DNA of 64,000 nt. It comes from Alphaproteobacteria bacterium (GTDB lineage Bacteria > Pseudomonadota > Alphaproteobacteria > UBA6615). A program made the translations under genes and the position numbers. A model generated the notes under the pieces. That model was not told the DNA's origin and made no database searches. It was given only the letters and a program-made list of their open reading frames with translations. The stretch lies in assembly GCA_021774445.1 (NCBI GenBank), contig JAJFJA010000062.1, forward strand, positions 1-64,000, in the 5' to 3' direction. Below are positions 34,358 through 43,204 of this stretch, piece by piece. The first letter of the stretch is position 1; every line of letters starts with the position of its first letter.

Positions 34358-34981
34358 CTATGCCGCCTGGTCCAGGTCGGCTTGGTAGGCTTCCACGGCC
34401 TGAATGGCGGTATCCGCCAGGGTCTCGATCTCGAACAGCACACTTTCGAAAATCGACCCAGAACTCAGCGACCCGAAAATCTCGTAATACTCTTTGCCGC
34501 CTGGCCCGTTCGTAATTCCGAAGGTCGACAGCGGAAACAGCTTGTGGGTGCGCAGCAGCATCATATTGAACGCGGCGGTATCCTTGACCGCGGCCACCGG
34601 CCACAGCAGCGTATCGACGATAATCTGGCTGCCGCTGACGCTCACATAGATCGGCAGATCGCCATATTCGGCCATCGTCAGTAACAGGCTCGGATCAGCA
34701 CCCTCAATCAGCTCAACACCTATTTCCCCGTCTTTGACGGGTGCCGTTTCTTTGAGCGCGTCAAGCAGGCCCAGGGTGGTCCAGTTCTCCTGTTGGCTCA
34801 TCCTTCTCTTCCTTTCGACTTTCGGAATGATCGGCGTGATGCCCTCACGCAGGGCCATCTCACAATCCTTGATAACCTTCGTGCTCTCCGGCGGAATCCA
34901 GACGTCTCGTTTAACGAATCCCTGTCGTCGCAAGCGATCTCGGTAGCGAGTCTGGTAATAAGATGAGGTCCTTGCAGCCAC
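34358..34981 (-). CDS. yjfI: YjfI family protein (DUF2170)
   Basis: A 207-residue protein. The DUF2170 domain covers about residues 61-200 (GLLDALKETAPVKDGEIGVE, LTMAEYGDLPIYVSVSG, THKLFPLSTFGI). An N-terminal basic segment of about 60 residues (YYQTRYRDRLRRQGFVKRDV) precedes it. The GTG at 34981 gives the full form; an ATG at 34801 with GGAAGAGAAGG before it would give just the DUF2170 domain, so two products are possible. No biochemical role is established. It is consistently a neighbour of YjfJ/PspA, as here. Confidence 0.85.
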   Translation of the reverse strand: MAARTSSYYQTRYRDRLRRQGFVKRDVWIPPESTKVIKDCEMALREGITPIIPKVERKRRMSQQENWTTLGLLDALKETAPVKDGEIGVELIEGADPSLLLTMAEYGDLPIYVSVSGSQIIVDTLLWPVAAVKDTAAFNMMLLRTHKLFPLSTFGITNGPGGKEYYEIFGSLSSGSIFESVLFEIETLADTAIQAVEAYQADLDQAA

Positions 34982-35045
34982 TTGCTCGACCTTTGTAAGA
35001 GCACTGATACCGCCAGGAACATCCTCCGGCGGCGATGAAATCGAC

Positions 35046-35073
35046 CTTTACATGTAAGATATTACGTGTAAAG
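35046..35073. promoter_or_regulatory. Paired palindromes between the two halves of the PspA-channel cluster
   Basis: CTTTACATGTAA at 35046-35057 and TTACGTGTAAAG at 35062-35073 form a 12-base inverted repeat with one mismatch around GATA. Each arm itself is a palindrome or near-palindrome (TTACATGTAA, TTACGTGTAA). It lies in the 178-base gap between the divergent yjfI and channel genes, a good place to co-regulate both. The binding protein is unknown. Confidence 0.6.
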
Positions 35074-35159
35074 TTATTTGCAAGAGAAATCTATTGCCTG
35101 GACCGAGCCAAACAGGCTAACGCAATAATCAGTTCAGGTCGTTCTGCTTAGGGATCACG

Positions 35160-36230
35160 GTGCCAATATTTTTGTCACGGCTCGCCAAGGCCATATATAT
35201 CAAGGTTTCCGGCCTCGACTGGAGTGTCGTCATTGCGGTCGTGCTGCTGCATTTCGTTGTTTCCTGGGCCGGTTTGGCTTGGCTCGATGGCGGCGAGACC
35301 GCCGATCCCGGTATTTTTTGGTATTTCTACATAACCACGGCCACAACGGTCGGATACGGCGATTTTTCCCCGGCGACGACGGCAGGGCGCCTGGTAACCA
35401 CCCTATGGATCATGCCTGGCGGAATCGCCCTGTTCACCACGATCATTGCCAAGGCAATTCAGGCATTCACGGATGGATGGAGAAAGAAAGTGCGCGGTTT
35501 GGGAAGTTATGAGGACCTCGAGGGCCACATTGTCATTCTCGGTTGGCAGGGGGCCCGGACCCGCTGGATGGTCGAGCATATTCGCGGCGACTCCAGCGGC
35601 GCACGGGCTGACATCGTTTTATGCTCCGCCCAGGAAATTGAGAATCCTATCCCGGACGAGGTCAAATTCGTCCGCGATGTGTCGCTCAACTCCCCGGACA
35701 TCATGCGACGCGCCGGCCTTGCTCATGCCGACAAAGTCATCGCCCTCGGCCAGGACGACAACGAAACTCTGGCCGCCGCTTTGGGTGCCGGCGCGGCAAA
35801 TCCCCGCGTCCATCTCGTCGCCTATTTTCAGCAGAAATCGTTCGCGGCACTTCTTAAGGCACATTGCCCGCAAGCCGAATGCAATGTCTCCCTGACCATA
35901 GAACTCATGGTTCGATCCGCGCAGGATCCAGGATCATCGCGCGTCCAAAGTCAGCTCCTATCGACCCTAGAGGGCCCCACACAGTACAGCTTGAACGTCC
36001 CGGGGTCCGTCGGTGAGCTGTCATACGGTGTGCTCTTTGCGGCCTTCAAAGACCGCCATGACGCCACCCTTTTCGGCGTCGCCGGCAGCCGGCTTGGGGA
36101 CGACCTTATTCTCAACGCGGCCAAGGACCACCGCGTGCCACCGGGCTCGTTGCTCTACTTCATGGCGGCGACCCGGATCGAGAGCAGCGATATTGACTGG
36201 CCAGCTTTGGCAACGGCCCAGGCAGGCTGA
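35160..36230 (+). CDS. Potassium channel with RCK/TrkA-N domain
   Basis: A 356-residue two-transmembrane potassium channel. Residues 22-44 and about 78-98 are membrane helices, with a pore loop between that contains the K+ selectivity filter TTVGYGD (62-68). A cytosolic RCK domain follows (HIVILGWQGART, then the DIVLCSAQEI and KVIALGQDDNETLAA strands) and a second RCK-like C-terminal lobe. The nucleotide-binding glycine motif is reduced to GWQG, so ligand binding may differ. GTG start. It heads a five-gene run with yjfK, yjfL, yjfM and yjfC, linking K+ flux to the PspA membrane-stress module. Confidence 0.92.
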   Translation: MPIFLSRLAKAIYIKVSGLDWSVVIAVVLLHFVVSWAGLAWLDGGETADPGIFWYFYITTATTVGYGDFSPATTAGRLVTTLWIMPGGIALFTTIIAKAIQAFTDGWRKKVRGLGSYEDLEGHIVILGWQGARTRWMVEHIRGDSSGARADIVLCSAQEIENPIPDEVKFVRDVSLNSPDIMRRAGLAHADKVIALGQDDNETLAAALGAGAANPRVHLVAYFQQKSFAALLKAHCPQAECNVSLTIELMVRSAQDPGSSRVQSQLLSTLEGPTQYSLNVPGSVGELSYGVLFAAFKDRHDATLFGVAGSRLGDDLILNAAKDHRVPPGSLLYFMAATRIESSDIDWPALATAQAG

Positions 36231-36248
36231 AGACGGAGGGCAAGGAAC

Positions 36249-36941
36249 ATGGTCGGCCGCGCGCTAAAATCACTGTTTCGCAGCAACGTGCAAAGCGTGA
36301 AGGAGCGCTTGTCCAAGTCAGGCGAGGATGACGAGTTCGCCACGCCCCTCGGCCTGCGCCATGGTGCCGCCGTTGATATCGACACGCTGCCCTTGCGCAT
36401 GCATGCCGATGACCTACATTTGGATCTGCCTGAGCAGACTAAATTGATCGTCGCCCAGGGCTTCGTCGATCTCGGCGACGACACCTACGTCCATCGCTAC
36501 TATGCTGCCGACGATACCATGATCCAGGTTCTGACGGCGCGCGGCGTCGAGGATGAGCACATCGAGGAAATCACCCTCTACGTGCCGTATGAGAGTTTCT
36601 ACCCCTCCAGCGAGACTGAGTGGGCCCAATGGACCGGCCGAGGCGGCAAGTTGGGCGCCCCGACCTACCGTTTCGCCGATGGCACCGAGTACGCCCGCAT
36701 CTGGTTCGATGACAGCGATGGCCATGTCGACCCGGTCGAGTTCAACGAAAGCATTTATGACGACGCCGAGGCGGACGAGGGCCGGGAGATCCAACAGCAG
36801 GTCATGCTGTTCGGCCGCAACCTGGAAGCCGGCAAGAAGAACGAGTATCTTCTGGTCGCCGTGGAATCATATGATGGCGAAACAACGGTGGAACTCATGG
36901 TCGGGGTCGACCTGGAAATCACCGGGCTCAACGTAATCTAG
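36249..36941 (+). CDS. yjfK: YjfK family protein (DUF2491)
   Basis: A 230-residue soluble, acidic protein of the DUF2491 family, found almost only beside PspA/YjfJ and YjfL. Recognisable pieces are the N-terminal KSLFRSNVQSVKERL, TPLGLRHGAAVDIDTLPLRM, HRYYAADDTMIQVLT and FGRNLEAGKKNEYLLVAVES. No signal peptide or membrane segment, so it is cytoplasmic. Function unknown. AAGGA precedes the ATG, 18 bases after the channel gene. Confidence 0.85.
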   Translation: MVGRALKSLFRSNVQSVKERLSKSGEDDEFATPLGLRHGAAVDIDTLPLRMHADDLHLDLPEQTKLIVAQGFVDLGDDTYVHRYYAADDTMIQVLTARGVEDEHIEEITLYVPYESFYPSSETEWAQWTGRGGKLGAPTYRFADGTEYARIWFDDSDGHVDPVEFNESIYDDAEADEGREIQQQVMLFGRNLEAGKKNEYLLVAVESYDGETTVELMVGVDLEITGLNVI

Positions 36942-36977
36942 CACCAGCTTCAAGGGTCAACACGGGGAACGATCGTT

Positions 36978-37391
36978 ATGGCTGCACAGATCGCTGACTA
37001 TCTTGCCGGATTGCCGGCCTTCCTGGCGTTTTTCGTCGTGGCGGCCGTGCTCACCATCCTATTCGTGCTGATCTACACACGGGTCACGCGGCACAACGAG
37101 CTGACCCTCATCAAGCAGAATGTCACGGCCGCCGCCATCGCCTTCTCCGGCAGCCTCATCGGCTTCGCCCTGCCGCTGGCCAGCGCCATCGACAACTCCG
37201 CGGATCTGCTCGACATGATCCTCTGGGGCATCGTCGCCCTGGTCGTTCAGCTTGTCGTGTATGTGGTCGTTCGCCTGTTTATGCCACGCATTTCGGAACG
37301 TATTGAAAACGGCGAATTGTCCGCCGGCATTTGGTTGGGTGCGACGTCATTAACCGCCGGCATCCTGAATGCCGCCAGCATGACCACGTGA
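36978..37391 (+). CDS. yjfL: YjfL family membrane protein (DUF350)
   Basis: A 137-residue inner-membrane protein with four predicted helices: ALFFVV-type helix at about 14-34, IAFSGSLIGFALPLASAI, ILWGIVALVVQLVVYVVVRL and the C-terminal LSAGIWLGATSLTAGILNAA. DUF350 proteins are small, often paired with PspA or ATP-grasp ligase genes, and their role is not settled. The cluster context suggests a membrane partner of the channel or of the PspA protein. Confidence 0.88.
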   Translation: MAAQIADYLAGLPAFLAFFVVAAVLTILFVLIYTRVTRHNELTLIKQNVTAAAIAFSGSLIGFALPLASAIDNSADLLDMILWGIVALVVQLVVYVVVRLFMPRISERIENGELSAGIWLGATSLTAGILNAASMTT

Positions 37392-37407
37392 CAGCAGGAG
37401 CTTTAGC

Positions 37408-37935
37408 ATGAAGCGTTCACGCTCCGTCAAATTAGCCTTCATGGGCGCCGGTGCCCTGACCCTGACCGCGTGCGGCCAGGCCAAGGAGGAAGCGGCGGTC
37501 TATGACTCGGTGGCCCAATGTACCGAAGCGGGCGTCGTTGACGCCGCCACCTGCGCTGAGCAGTTCGAACAAGCGCAGCTCGTTCATCAAGAGGCCGCCC
37601 CCCGTTATGCCCGGGCGGAGGACTGCTACGCCGACTTCGGCTATCAACAATGCAATGTCCAACGCCGCAGCGACGGCTCGTCTTTCTTCTTGCCCTTCAT
37701 GCTGGGCTATATGTTCGCCCCGCGTATCGGTTCCGGTGTTTTCACCCAGCCGCTCTATCGCTCCGCCGACGATCCGAACACCTACCGCACCAGCGCCAAC
37801 AGGAAGATCGCTGCCGTCGCGCCCAACGGCCAGACCCAAGTGGCCAAATCGACCGCCAGGCAGCCCAAGGCACGCACCCGCACGGTCTCTCGCGGCGGTT
37901 TCGGCGCTCGGGCGGCGCGCAGCTCGGCCGGTTAA
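37408..37935 (+). CDS. yjfM: YjfM/YgiB family lipoprotein (DUF1190)
   Basis: A 175-residue protein of the DUF1190 family with a lipoprotein signal (ALTLTAC, lipobox Cys22). Typical family stretches are VAQCTEAGVVDAATCAEQFE, ARAEDCYADFGYQQC, and the Gly/Tyr-rich FLPFMLGYMFAPR, followed by a basic low-complexity tail rich in Ser, Arg and Gly. It is likely anchored in the outer or inner membrane facing the periplasm. It is 16 bases after yjfL and 11 before yjfC, so it belongs to the same operon. Confidence 0.86.
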   Translation: MKRSRSVKLAFMGAGALTLTACGQAKEEAAVYDSVAQCTEAGVVDAATCAEQFEQAQLVHQEAAPRYARAEDCYADFGYQQCNVQRRSDGSSFFLPFMLGYMFAPRIGSGVFTQPLYRSADDPNTYRTSANRKIAAVAPNGQTQVAKSTARQPKARTRTVSRGGFGARAARSSAG

Positions 37936-37946
37936 CGCCAGCCCCT

Positions 37947-39107
37947 ATGCAGCGCGTAGCCTGTCGCGAAAGACCGAACTGGCGCGACGTGGCCGACGAG
38001 CTTGGCTTTCTCTTCCACACCGAAGACGGCGACACCTACTGGGATGAGCGGGCGCACTATCGCTTCACCCTGCGGCAGATCGAGGAGGATCTAGAACAGG
38101 TCACCGCCGAGCTCGACCAAATGTGCTTGGCTTTCATCGATCGCGCCGTGGCCGACGAGGCAATGCTCACCAAGCTGCGCGTCCCACGCTATGCCTGGCC
38201 CATGATCCAGGCATCTTGGCAGCACCGCGAGACGCCCCTCTATGGCCGCATGGATTTCGCCTATGACGGCACCGGCCCGGCAAAGCTCTACGAATACAAC
38301 GCCGATACCCCCACCTCCCTGTATGAGGCCGCCATATTCCAGTGGGTCTGGCTGGAACAAGCCATGGAGCAGGGCATCGTTCCCCAGGGCAGCGACCAGT
38401 TCAATTTCATCCATGAACAACTGGTGGAAGTGTTTGAGGGCCTCAAGATCAAGGGACCGCTCCACTGCGCCTGCGTCAAGGATACCGTCGAAGATTACGG
38501 CACCGTTGAATACATCCAGGACTGCGCCCACCAGGCCGGTCTCGAGACCAAGTTCGTTTTCATCGAGGACATCGGCATCAACGCCCAAAACCTGTTCAAC
38601 GATGGCGATGACGAGGCCATTCTCAATCTCTTCAAACTCTACCCCTGGGAATGGATGCTCGATGAGGAATTCGGCCTATTGATCCCAACCAGCGACACCA
38701 ACTTCATTGAGCCCGCCTGGAAAGCCCTGCTCTCCAACAAGGGCCTGCTGCCCTATCTGTGGCAGATGTTCCCGGGCCACCCCAATCTCCTGCCGGCCTA
38801 TTTCGAAGACGATTCCGGCGCCACCGAGTTGGGCGAGACCTATGTCCGCAAGCCGCTATTTTCTCGCGAAGGCGCCAACATCCGCATCGTCATCGACGGC
38901 AAGGAGCAAATCAACGTCAGCGGCCCCTACGGCGCCGAGGGTTTCATCCTCCAAGCCTACCAGCCCATGCCCAGGTTCGACGGCAATAACGTGATTATCG
39001 GCAGCTGGATCGTCGGCGGCGAAGCCTGCGGCATCGGCATCCGCGAAGACGACACCCTGGTTACCCGAGACCTCGCGCGCTTCTTACCCCACATCATCTT
39101 GGACTAA
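37947..39107 (+). CDS. yjfC: Glutathionylspermidine synthase-like ATP-grasp protein (YjfC/YgiC)
   Basis: A 386-residue protein matching the synthetase half of glutathionylspermidine synthase, an ATP-grasp C-N ligase. Family signatures are RERPNWRDVADELGF, GRMDFAYDGTGPAKLYEYNA followed by DTPTSLYEA, LYPWEWMLDEEFG, YVRKPLFSREGANI and the C-terminal VGGEACGIGIRED. The amidase half of E. coli GspSA is absent. Polyamine or peptide ligation is likely, but the substrates of YjfC/YgiC are not known. The frame is open from 37650 inside yjfM; ATG 37947 gives the natural length. Confidence 0.88.
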   Translation: MQRVACRERPNWRDVADELGFLFHTEDGDTYWDERAHYRFTLRQIEEDLEQVTAELDQMCLAFIDRAVADEAMLTKLRVPRYAWPMIQASWQHRETPLYGRMDFAYDGTGPAKLYEYNADTPTSLYEAAIFQWVWLEQAMEQGIVPQGSDQFNFIHEQLVEVFEGLKIKGPLHCACVKDTVEDYGTVEYIQDCAHQAGLETKFVFIEDIGINAQNLFNDGDDEAILNLFKLYPWEWMLDEEFGLLIPTSDTNFIEPAWKALLSNKGLLPYLWQMFPGHPNLLPAYFEDDSGATELGETYVRKPLFSREGANIRIVIDGKEQINVSGPYGAEGFILQAYQPMPRFDGNNVIIGSWIVGGEACGIGIREDDTLVTRDLARFLPHIILD

Positions 39108-39161
39108 CCCGGTCCCGCCGCTAGGATAGCCTCCAGATTGCCCTGAGGCCGGGAGGATTCC

Positions 39162-42100
39162 ATGAACGCGCGTATGTCCTGTGGATTGGCGTTGATCGCC
39201 CTTGTGGCCTTGCATCCTCCGGCAAAGGCTCAAGGATTCGGCGATTTCATCGATGTCTTCAAGCGTGATTCGAAGGAACTACTCGAGACCTTAGGCGTTC
39301 CGACGGGCAAGAAAGAACAGCAGCCGGATCAGGCCGCACCGGTCGCCCAGCCGGCCCCGGAGACGGTCTACAACCGCGTGCCGGAAAGGGTGCGACAGGC
39401 CCAGGAACTCCTCAACAGCCTGGGTTACGGCGCCGGGATCGTGGATGGCGCATATGGGCCCAGTACGGCCAAGGCGATACGGGCCTTCCAGGCCGATCAG
39501 GGCCTGCCGCAAACCGGTAATGTATCGGCAAGCGTCATCTACGCCCTGCAGGATCGAACCGGCACCGGAACCGGCCCCATCACGCTGCCCTCCGAAGCCG
39601 TCGAAGCCGCCACCGGCGCGGCGGCGCAGTCACCCGACTTCGCGGCGGATTTCGCCACCGCGCTTGGACCTGATTACCACAGCCTTGTACGCCTGCTCGT
39701 CGCCGCTCGGCCGGACCTCCTGGAGGGCAGGCGACCGTTGGCCTACTACGCCAGAACGGTGCCAAGCGCCTCCTTCGAGTGCGATGCCATCAGGGCATCG
39801 ACCGACATCGCACCCGACATTCTCCAGCGCGCCCAGACATTAGCCCGGACAGACTTCGGCACCGCCGTGGGCGGACCGGCCGAATCCATTATTCGACTCA
39901 CGCTAACGGACTTCAGAAAGACTTACGACGCCGGCCGCGGCGGTTTTCGTTTCGAGTTTTCCGGCGGCGGGGCTACGAATTTTCGCCGGCAGACTGAATC
40001 CAACCGTTGCCAAGTATCGTCCTTAGCGTCGAATTCGGTGCCATCTCTGCCGGCCGACAATATTCAGGTTACCACGCCCTATCGCCTGGACGAGTTTTGG
40101 ACCGTATCCGAAGACGCCGTGCGGCCGTTCGGATACGAGCAATTCGCAAACTCCCAGAACGTTACCCTCGACATGACGCTCGAGGGACTCTTCCGGATTC
40201 AGGCGCAGCAGAACTTCAAACTCACCGGTGAACTCGTTGCCGCGCGCGTGGTCAGTCGAAGCGATGGCCGCGTTCTTTACCGATTCCCCATCGATGCCGC
40301 AGCGCAAATAGCCGCCAATGAGCCCATCCCCTATCGTCGGGAGTTCGGCGCGCAACTGCTGGTGCGCTTCAGTGAAGACAGTATCTCTGAGTCCCAATGG
40401 ACAGCTTGGACAGAGCAACAAGTTGCCAGCGACCAATCCTTTTACGGCGGCCAATCTCCCCGTGTGGAACCGGTCTTCTCCATCGAACAGGTGAAGGACC
40501 GCGTGCCGGGATTCGTCAGCGAATCGCTTATGCCGGAATTCCGCGCCCATGTGCGTGAAGTTGCTCAAGACGCACCCACGGTGTTTCGTTTCAGCCACCG
40601 TTTGCCGGCCGTCGAGTACGATCTCGGGCGCCAGGTCCTGCACCGCCGGGGCTCATCGTCGGGACTGCCTTTATGGCGGGCCGACGGTCCGTTGCAGATC
40701 CAAGGCTCCAGCTCGAATACACCGGCCAAGGCGCCGTTCGTGACCTTGCCAAACCTCTCCGGCCGAGGCGTGGAACTCGCGCAGAACGTGGTGATTCCGG
40801 AGGTGCCGCTGGCGCGGGACCGCGCCGAGGCCTTCGTCCGCGAAAACCGATCCCTGACGATGACGACCGTGGTGCGGATAACCGGCGTCAGGGCCATGGC
40901 ACGCCAGCAGTCCGGGGGCACCGAAATTGTCCTGCTCGCCTCGGTAGAAAGCTTGGACATATCGGACTCGGCGGGTGAGCACATCCTTTCCATAGACCCG
41001 GAATCCCTGGACCTGAAATCGGACCGGCCGGCGCAAGACGCACCTCAGCTTACCGCACGCCCGGCCCCCCTGGTGCCGGACCGGCCGTTCGCGACCGCGC
41101 CACCGGCAAGCTACTTGGCCCTCTATCCCTTATTGCTGCGAGCCCAACCCACCCTCGCTGAGACCGACGGCGCCGCCATGGTGCATGGCGGCCTCTATGT
41201 CCCCGCGAACGCCGACCAATGCCGGCAGATAAGAAAGACCCTGGAGAACGACATCCGGCGGCTCGAATATGTCGACCAGTCGCGCCAAACCCTGCTGAAT
41301 GAGCTGGCCGATGCTCAGCCGCCGCCGAATATATTCCGGGTCTCTTCAACCGATAGCCTCGGCAGTTATCAGCTCGACCGTGGCGGCTTCGATCTCGTCT
41401 CTAAGGATCGCTTGTCCGCGCTTCGGGAGGATCTTACGATCCGCTTCAGCCCGACCCAAACCTCCTGCACGCCCGACCAGAAAATCCTTGACCGCCAGGA
41501 TCCCGTCCGCCGCATAGATCTGCCCATAGCCGGTGGCGGTGCCATCGACCTGCTGCCCATGTCGCAGGAGAAGGCCACGTCTTTGCTCGACAGCATTGGT
41601 GGCCAGGAACGCAAGGTCCGTGTCGACACCCTGGTGCAGGTCTCGGCCGTGGACGGACAGCTCAGGGGCACGGTCATCGCCGCCCGGATCGTCGATCCCC
41701 GCGACGATACCGTGCTGCACCAATATGACCCCAACCTGTTCGACGCCCAGAAACTCGCCCTGGCCACCCCCGAGATTGCGTCAGCGCCGCCTGCGCCGCC
41801 GCTTGCCCCCGCCGTCGAGCGCCTGCAGAGCGCCTACGGTCCCGACATCGTCGGCCTGCGATTGGGCATGAGCTTCGCCGAGGCCGAGAAGATTATCCGC
41901 GACAGTATGGATGTCGGTACCGTCCTCGCCGGCACCCGCGGCCCCGAGGAAGGCGCCCGCGATATCCGGCCATACGGCTCGATCCGCATCTTCATCGCCC
42001 GCGGTGCGAGCGAGGCGATCGCCCTCTTCGACGAACCACCCGCCGCCCCCGGCAAGATCGTTGCAGTGGCCCGCACCCTGACGATCGATGACCCCAACCT

Positions 42101-42521
42101 CTTGCCCGAGGACATCGCTGCGCTGCTAAGCGAGAAATACGGACCGGTCGATCATACCGCCGGGGCCAGCCAATGGGCCTGGGGCGCCACCAGCGCATCC
42201 GCCCAGTGTCGCCAGCGCATCGGCTCGGCCCACGATTTGAACCGCCTCGACACTGTCGAGGGTTTCACAGATCCAACCAGGACGCGCCTGATCTCAGGCT
42301 TCTTCCTGAGCGGCTACACACCGGGCACAAAACCCGAGTTTTTGGCTCAGCCGCAATGCGGCCCGGTCGTCCAGGCCCGGTTCGACGGACGCGGCCTCCA
42401 CACTGCCATCACCGACCACGCCGCCTATGGCGCCGCTTACGCCCGTACCTACGAAAGTCTCCGTGCCAACATCACCGGCGCCGACGCCGAGAAAGCGAGC
42501 AAACCAAAACTGAAGCTGTAG
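39162..42521 (+). CDS. Large exported protein with peptidoglycan-binding domain
   Basis: A 1119-residue protein with a signal peptide (about 1-23, ending PAKA) and, at about 75-130, a PG-binding-1 domain (AQELLNSLGYGAGIVDGAYG, then STAKAIRAFQADQGLPQTG). The remaining 980 residues match nothing I recognise. Two internal segments look related: HSLVRLLVAARPDLLEGRRP with a following Cys (about 187-215), and LALYPLLLRAQPTLAETDGA with a following Cys (about 648-690). The C-terminal part has a GLRLGMSFAEAEKIIRDSM segment. It follows yjfC by 54 bases on the same strand and may anchor the module to the cell wall. Confidence 0.75.
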   Translation: MNARMSCGLALIALVALHPPAKAQGFGDFIDVFKRDSKELLETLGVPTGKKEQQPDQAAPVAQPAPETVYNRVPERVRQAQELLNSLGYGAGIVDGAYGPSTAKAIRAFQADQGLPQTGNVSASVIYALQDRTGTGTGPITLPSEAVEAATGAAAQSPDFAADFATALGPDYHSLVRLLVAARPDLLEGRRPLAYYARTVPSASFECDAIRASTDIAPDILQRAQTLARTDFGTAVGGPAESIIRLTLTDFRKTYDAGRGGFRFEFSGGGATNFRRQTESNRCQVSSLASNSVPSLPADNIQVTTPYRLDEFWTVSEDAVRPFGYEQFANSQNVTLDMTLEGLFRIQAQQNFKLTGELVAARVVSRSDGRVLYRFPIDAAAQIAANEPIPYRREFGAQLLVRFSEDSISESQWTAWTEQQVASDQSFYGGQSPRVEPVFSIEQVKDRVPGFVSESLMPEFRAHVREVAQDAPTVFRFSHRLPAVEYDLGRQVLHRRGSSSGLPLWRADGPLQIQGSSSNTPAKAPFVTLPNLSGRGVELAQNVVIPEVPLARDRAEAFVRENRSLTMTTVVRITGVRAMARQQSGGTEIVLLASVESLDISDSAGEHILSIDPESLDLKSDRPAQDAPQLTARPAPLVPDRPFATAPPASYLALYPLLLRAQPTLAETDGAAMVHGGLYVPANADQCRQIRKTLENDIRRLEYVDQSRQTLLNELADAQPPPNIFRVSSTDSLGSYQLDRGGFDLVSKDRLSALREDLTIRFSPTQTSCTPDQKILDRQDPVRRIDLPIAGGGAIDLLPMSQEKATSLLDSIGGQERKVRVDTLVQVSAVDGQLRGTVIAARIVDPRDDTVLHQYDPNLFDAQKLALATPEIASAPPAPPLAPAVERLQSAYGPDIVGLRLGMSFAEAEKIIRDSMDVGTVLAGTRGPEEGARDIRPYGSIRIFIARGASEAIALFDEPPAAPGKIVAVARTLTIDDPNLLPEDIAALLSEKYGPVDHTAGASQWAWGATSASAQCRQRIGSAHDLNRLDTVEGFTDPTRTRLISGFFLSGYTPGTKPEFLAQPQCGPVVQARFDGRGLHTAITDHAAYGAAYARTYESLRANITGADAEKASKPKLKL

Positions 42522-42540
42522 GGGAGGGGTGAGCCAGGCC

Positions 42541-42969
42541 CTACTCCCGCAAGAACCGCAATACCCCCGCTCGGCCCGACCGCGCGCCCATTTGCCGGTC
42601 CGAGGGGTGTTGCACGCCATCGGTCACCACGACTTCCTCGAAATCGAATGGGCTGAGGCCCTCGAGGCAAGCGACGTTGACGCCATATTGCGCCGGATTC
42701 GAGCGACGCTGGTGGTGCGTATAGATCCCGCACACCGAACAAAAAAAGTGCTTCGCGATTTTCGTGTTGAATTGGTACAGCGTCAGCAAATTCTCGCCCT
42801 TGACGATTTCAAGGTCGCCGACGTTGGCTGACACCGCGACCGCCCCGCGCATCCGGCACATCGAACAGGTACAGCGCCGGGCCGTGTTCAGACCTTCGGT
42901 GAGGCTAACTCTGAATTCAACGCCGCCGCAGTGACAGGCGCCTTTGTAGGGCTCTTTCCGTTCACCCAA
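42541..42969 (-). CDS. GFA/CENP-V family zinc protein
   Basis: A 142-residue protein of the glutathione-dependent formaldehyde-activating (GFA) family. The zinc-binding cysteines are all present: Cys12 and Cys14 (CHCGG), Cys33, Cys35 and Cys38 (CTCSMC), Cys77 and Cys80 (CSVCG). Start is a TTG with AAGGAG eight bases upstream. Most members are not demonstrated formaldehyde enzymes, so a general thiol/zinc role is safer. It is convergent with the large exported protein gene. Confidence 0.9.
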   Translation of the reverse strand: MGERKEPYKGACHCGGVEFRVSLTEGLNTARRCTCSMCRMRGAVAVSANVGDLEIVKGENLLTLYQFNTKIAKHFFCSVCGIYTHHQRRSNPAQYGVNVACLEGLSPFDFEEVVVTDGVQHPSDRQMGARSGRAGVLRFLRE

Positions 42970-43155
42970 ATCTTGAACTCCTTATGAAGAAGGTCGCTTC
43001 ATCTCCGGCCACCGCTATTGATTTGCGGCGGCGCCAGAAGCAATCCCCGCGCCGCTGCAACCACCTGCCTGTCGTTTCATGGCGACGGTCTCGGTAAAAC
43101 TTCCACAGCAACGAACCCTATGCCCACAAAGCCACTTGCCAATAAGAACATCGCG

Positions 43156-43197
43156 CTCTAAGTTGTGCACAATGTGCACCCAGCGCACAACTTAGAG
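43156..43197. promoter_or_regulatory. Toxin-antitoxin operator
   Basis: CTCTAAGTTGTGC (43156-43168) and GCACAACTTAGAG (43185-43197) are a perfect 13-base inverted repeat. Between and within them GTGCAC occurs twice (43165-43170, 43174-43179). It ends seven bases before the antitoxin ATG and is the expected autoregulatory site for a ribbon-helix-helix antitoxin. Confidence 0.82.
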
Positions 43198-43204
43198 GCG
43201 AATC

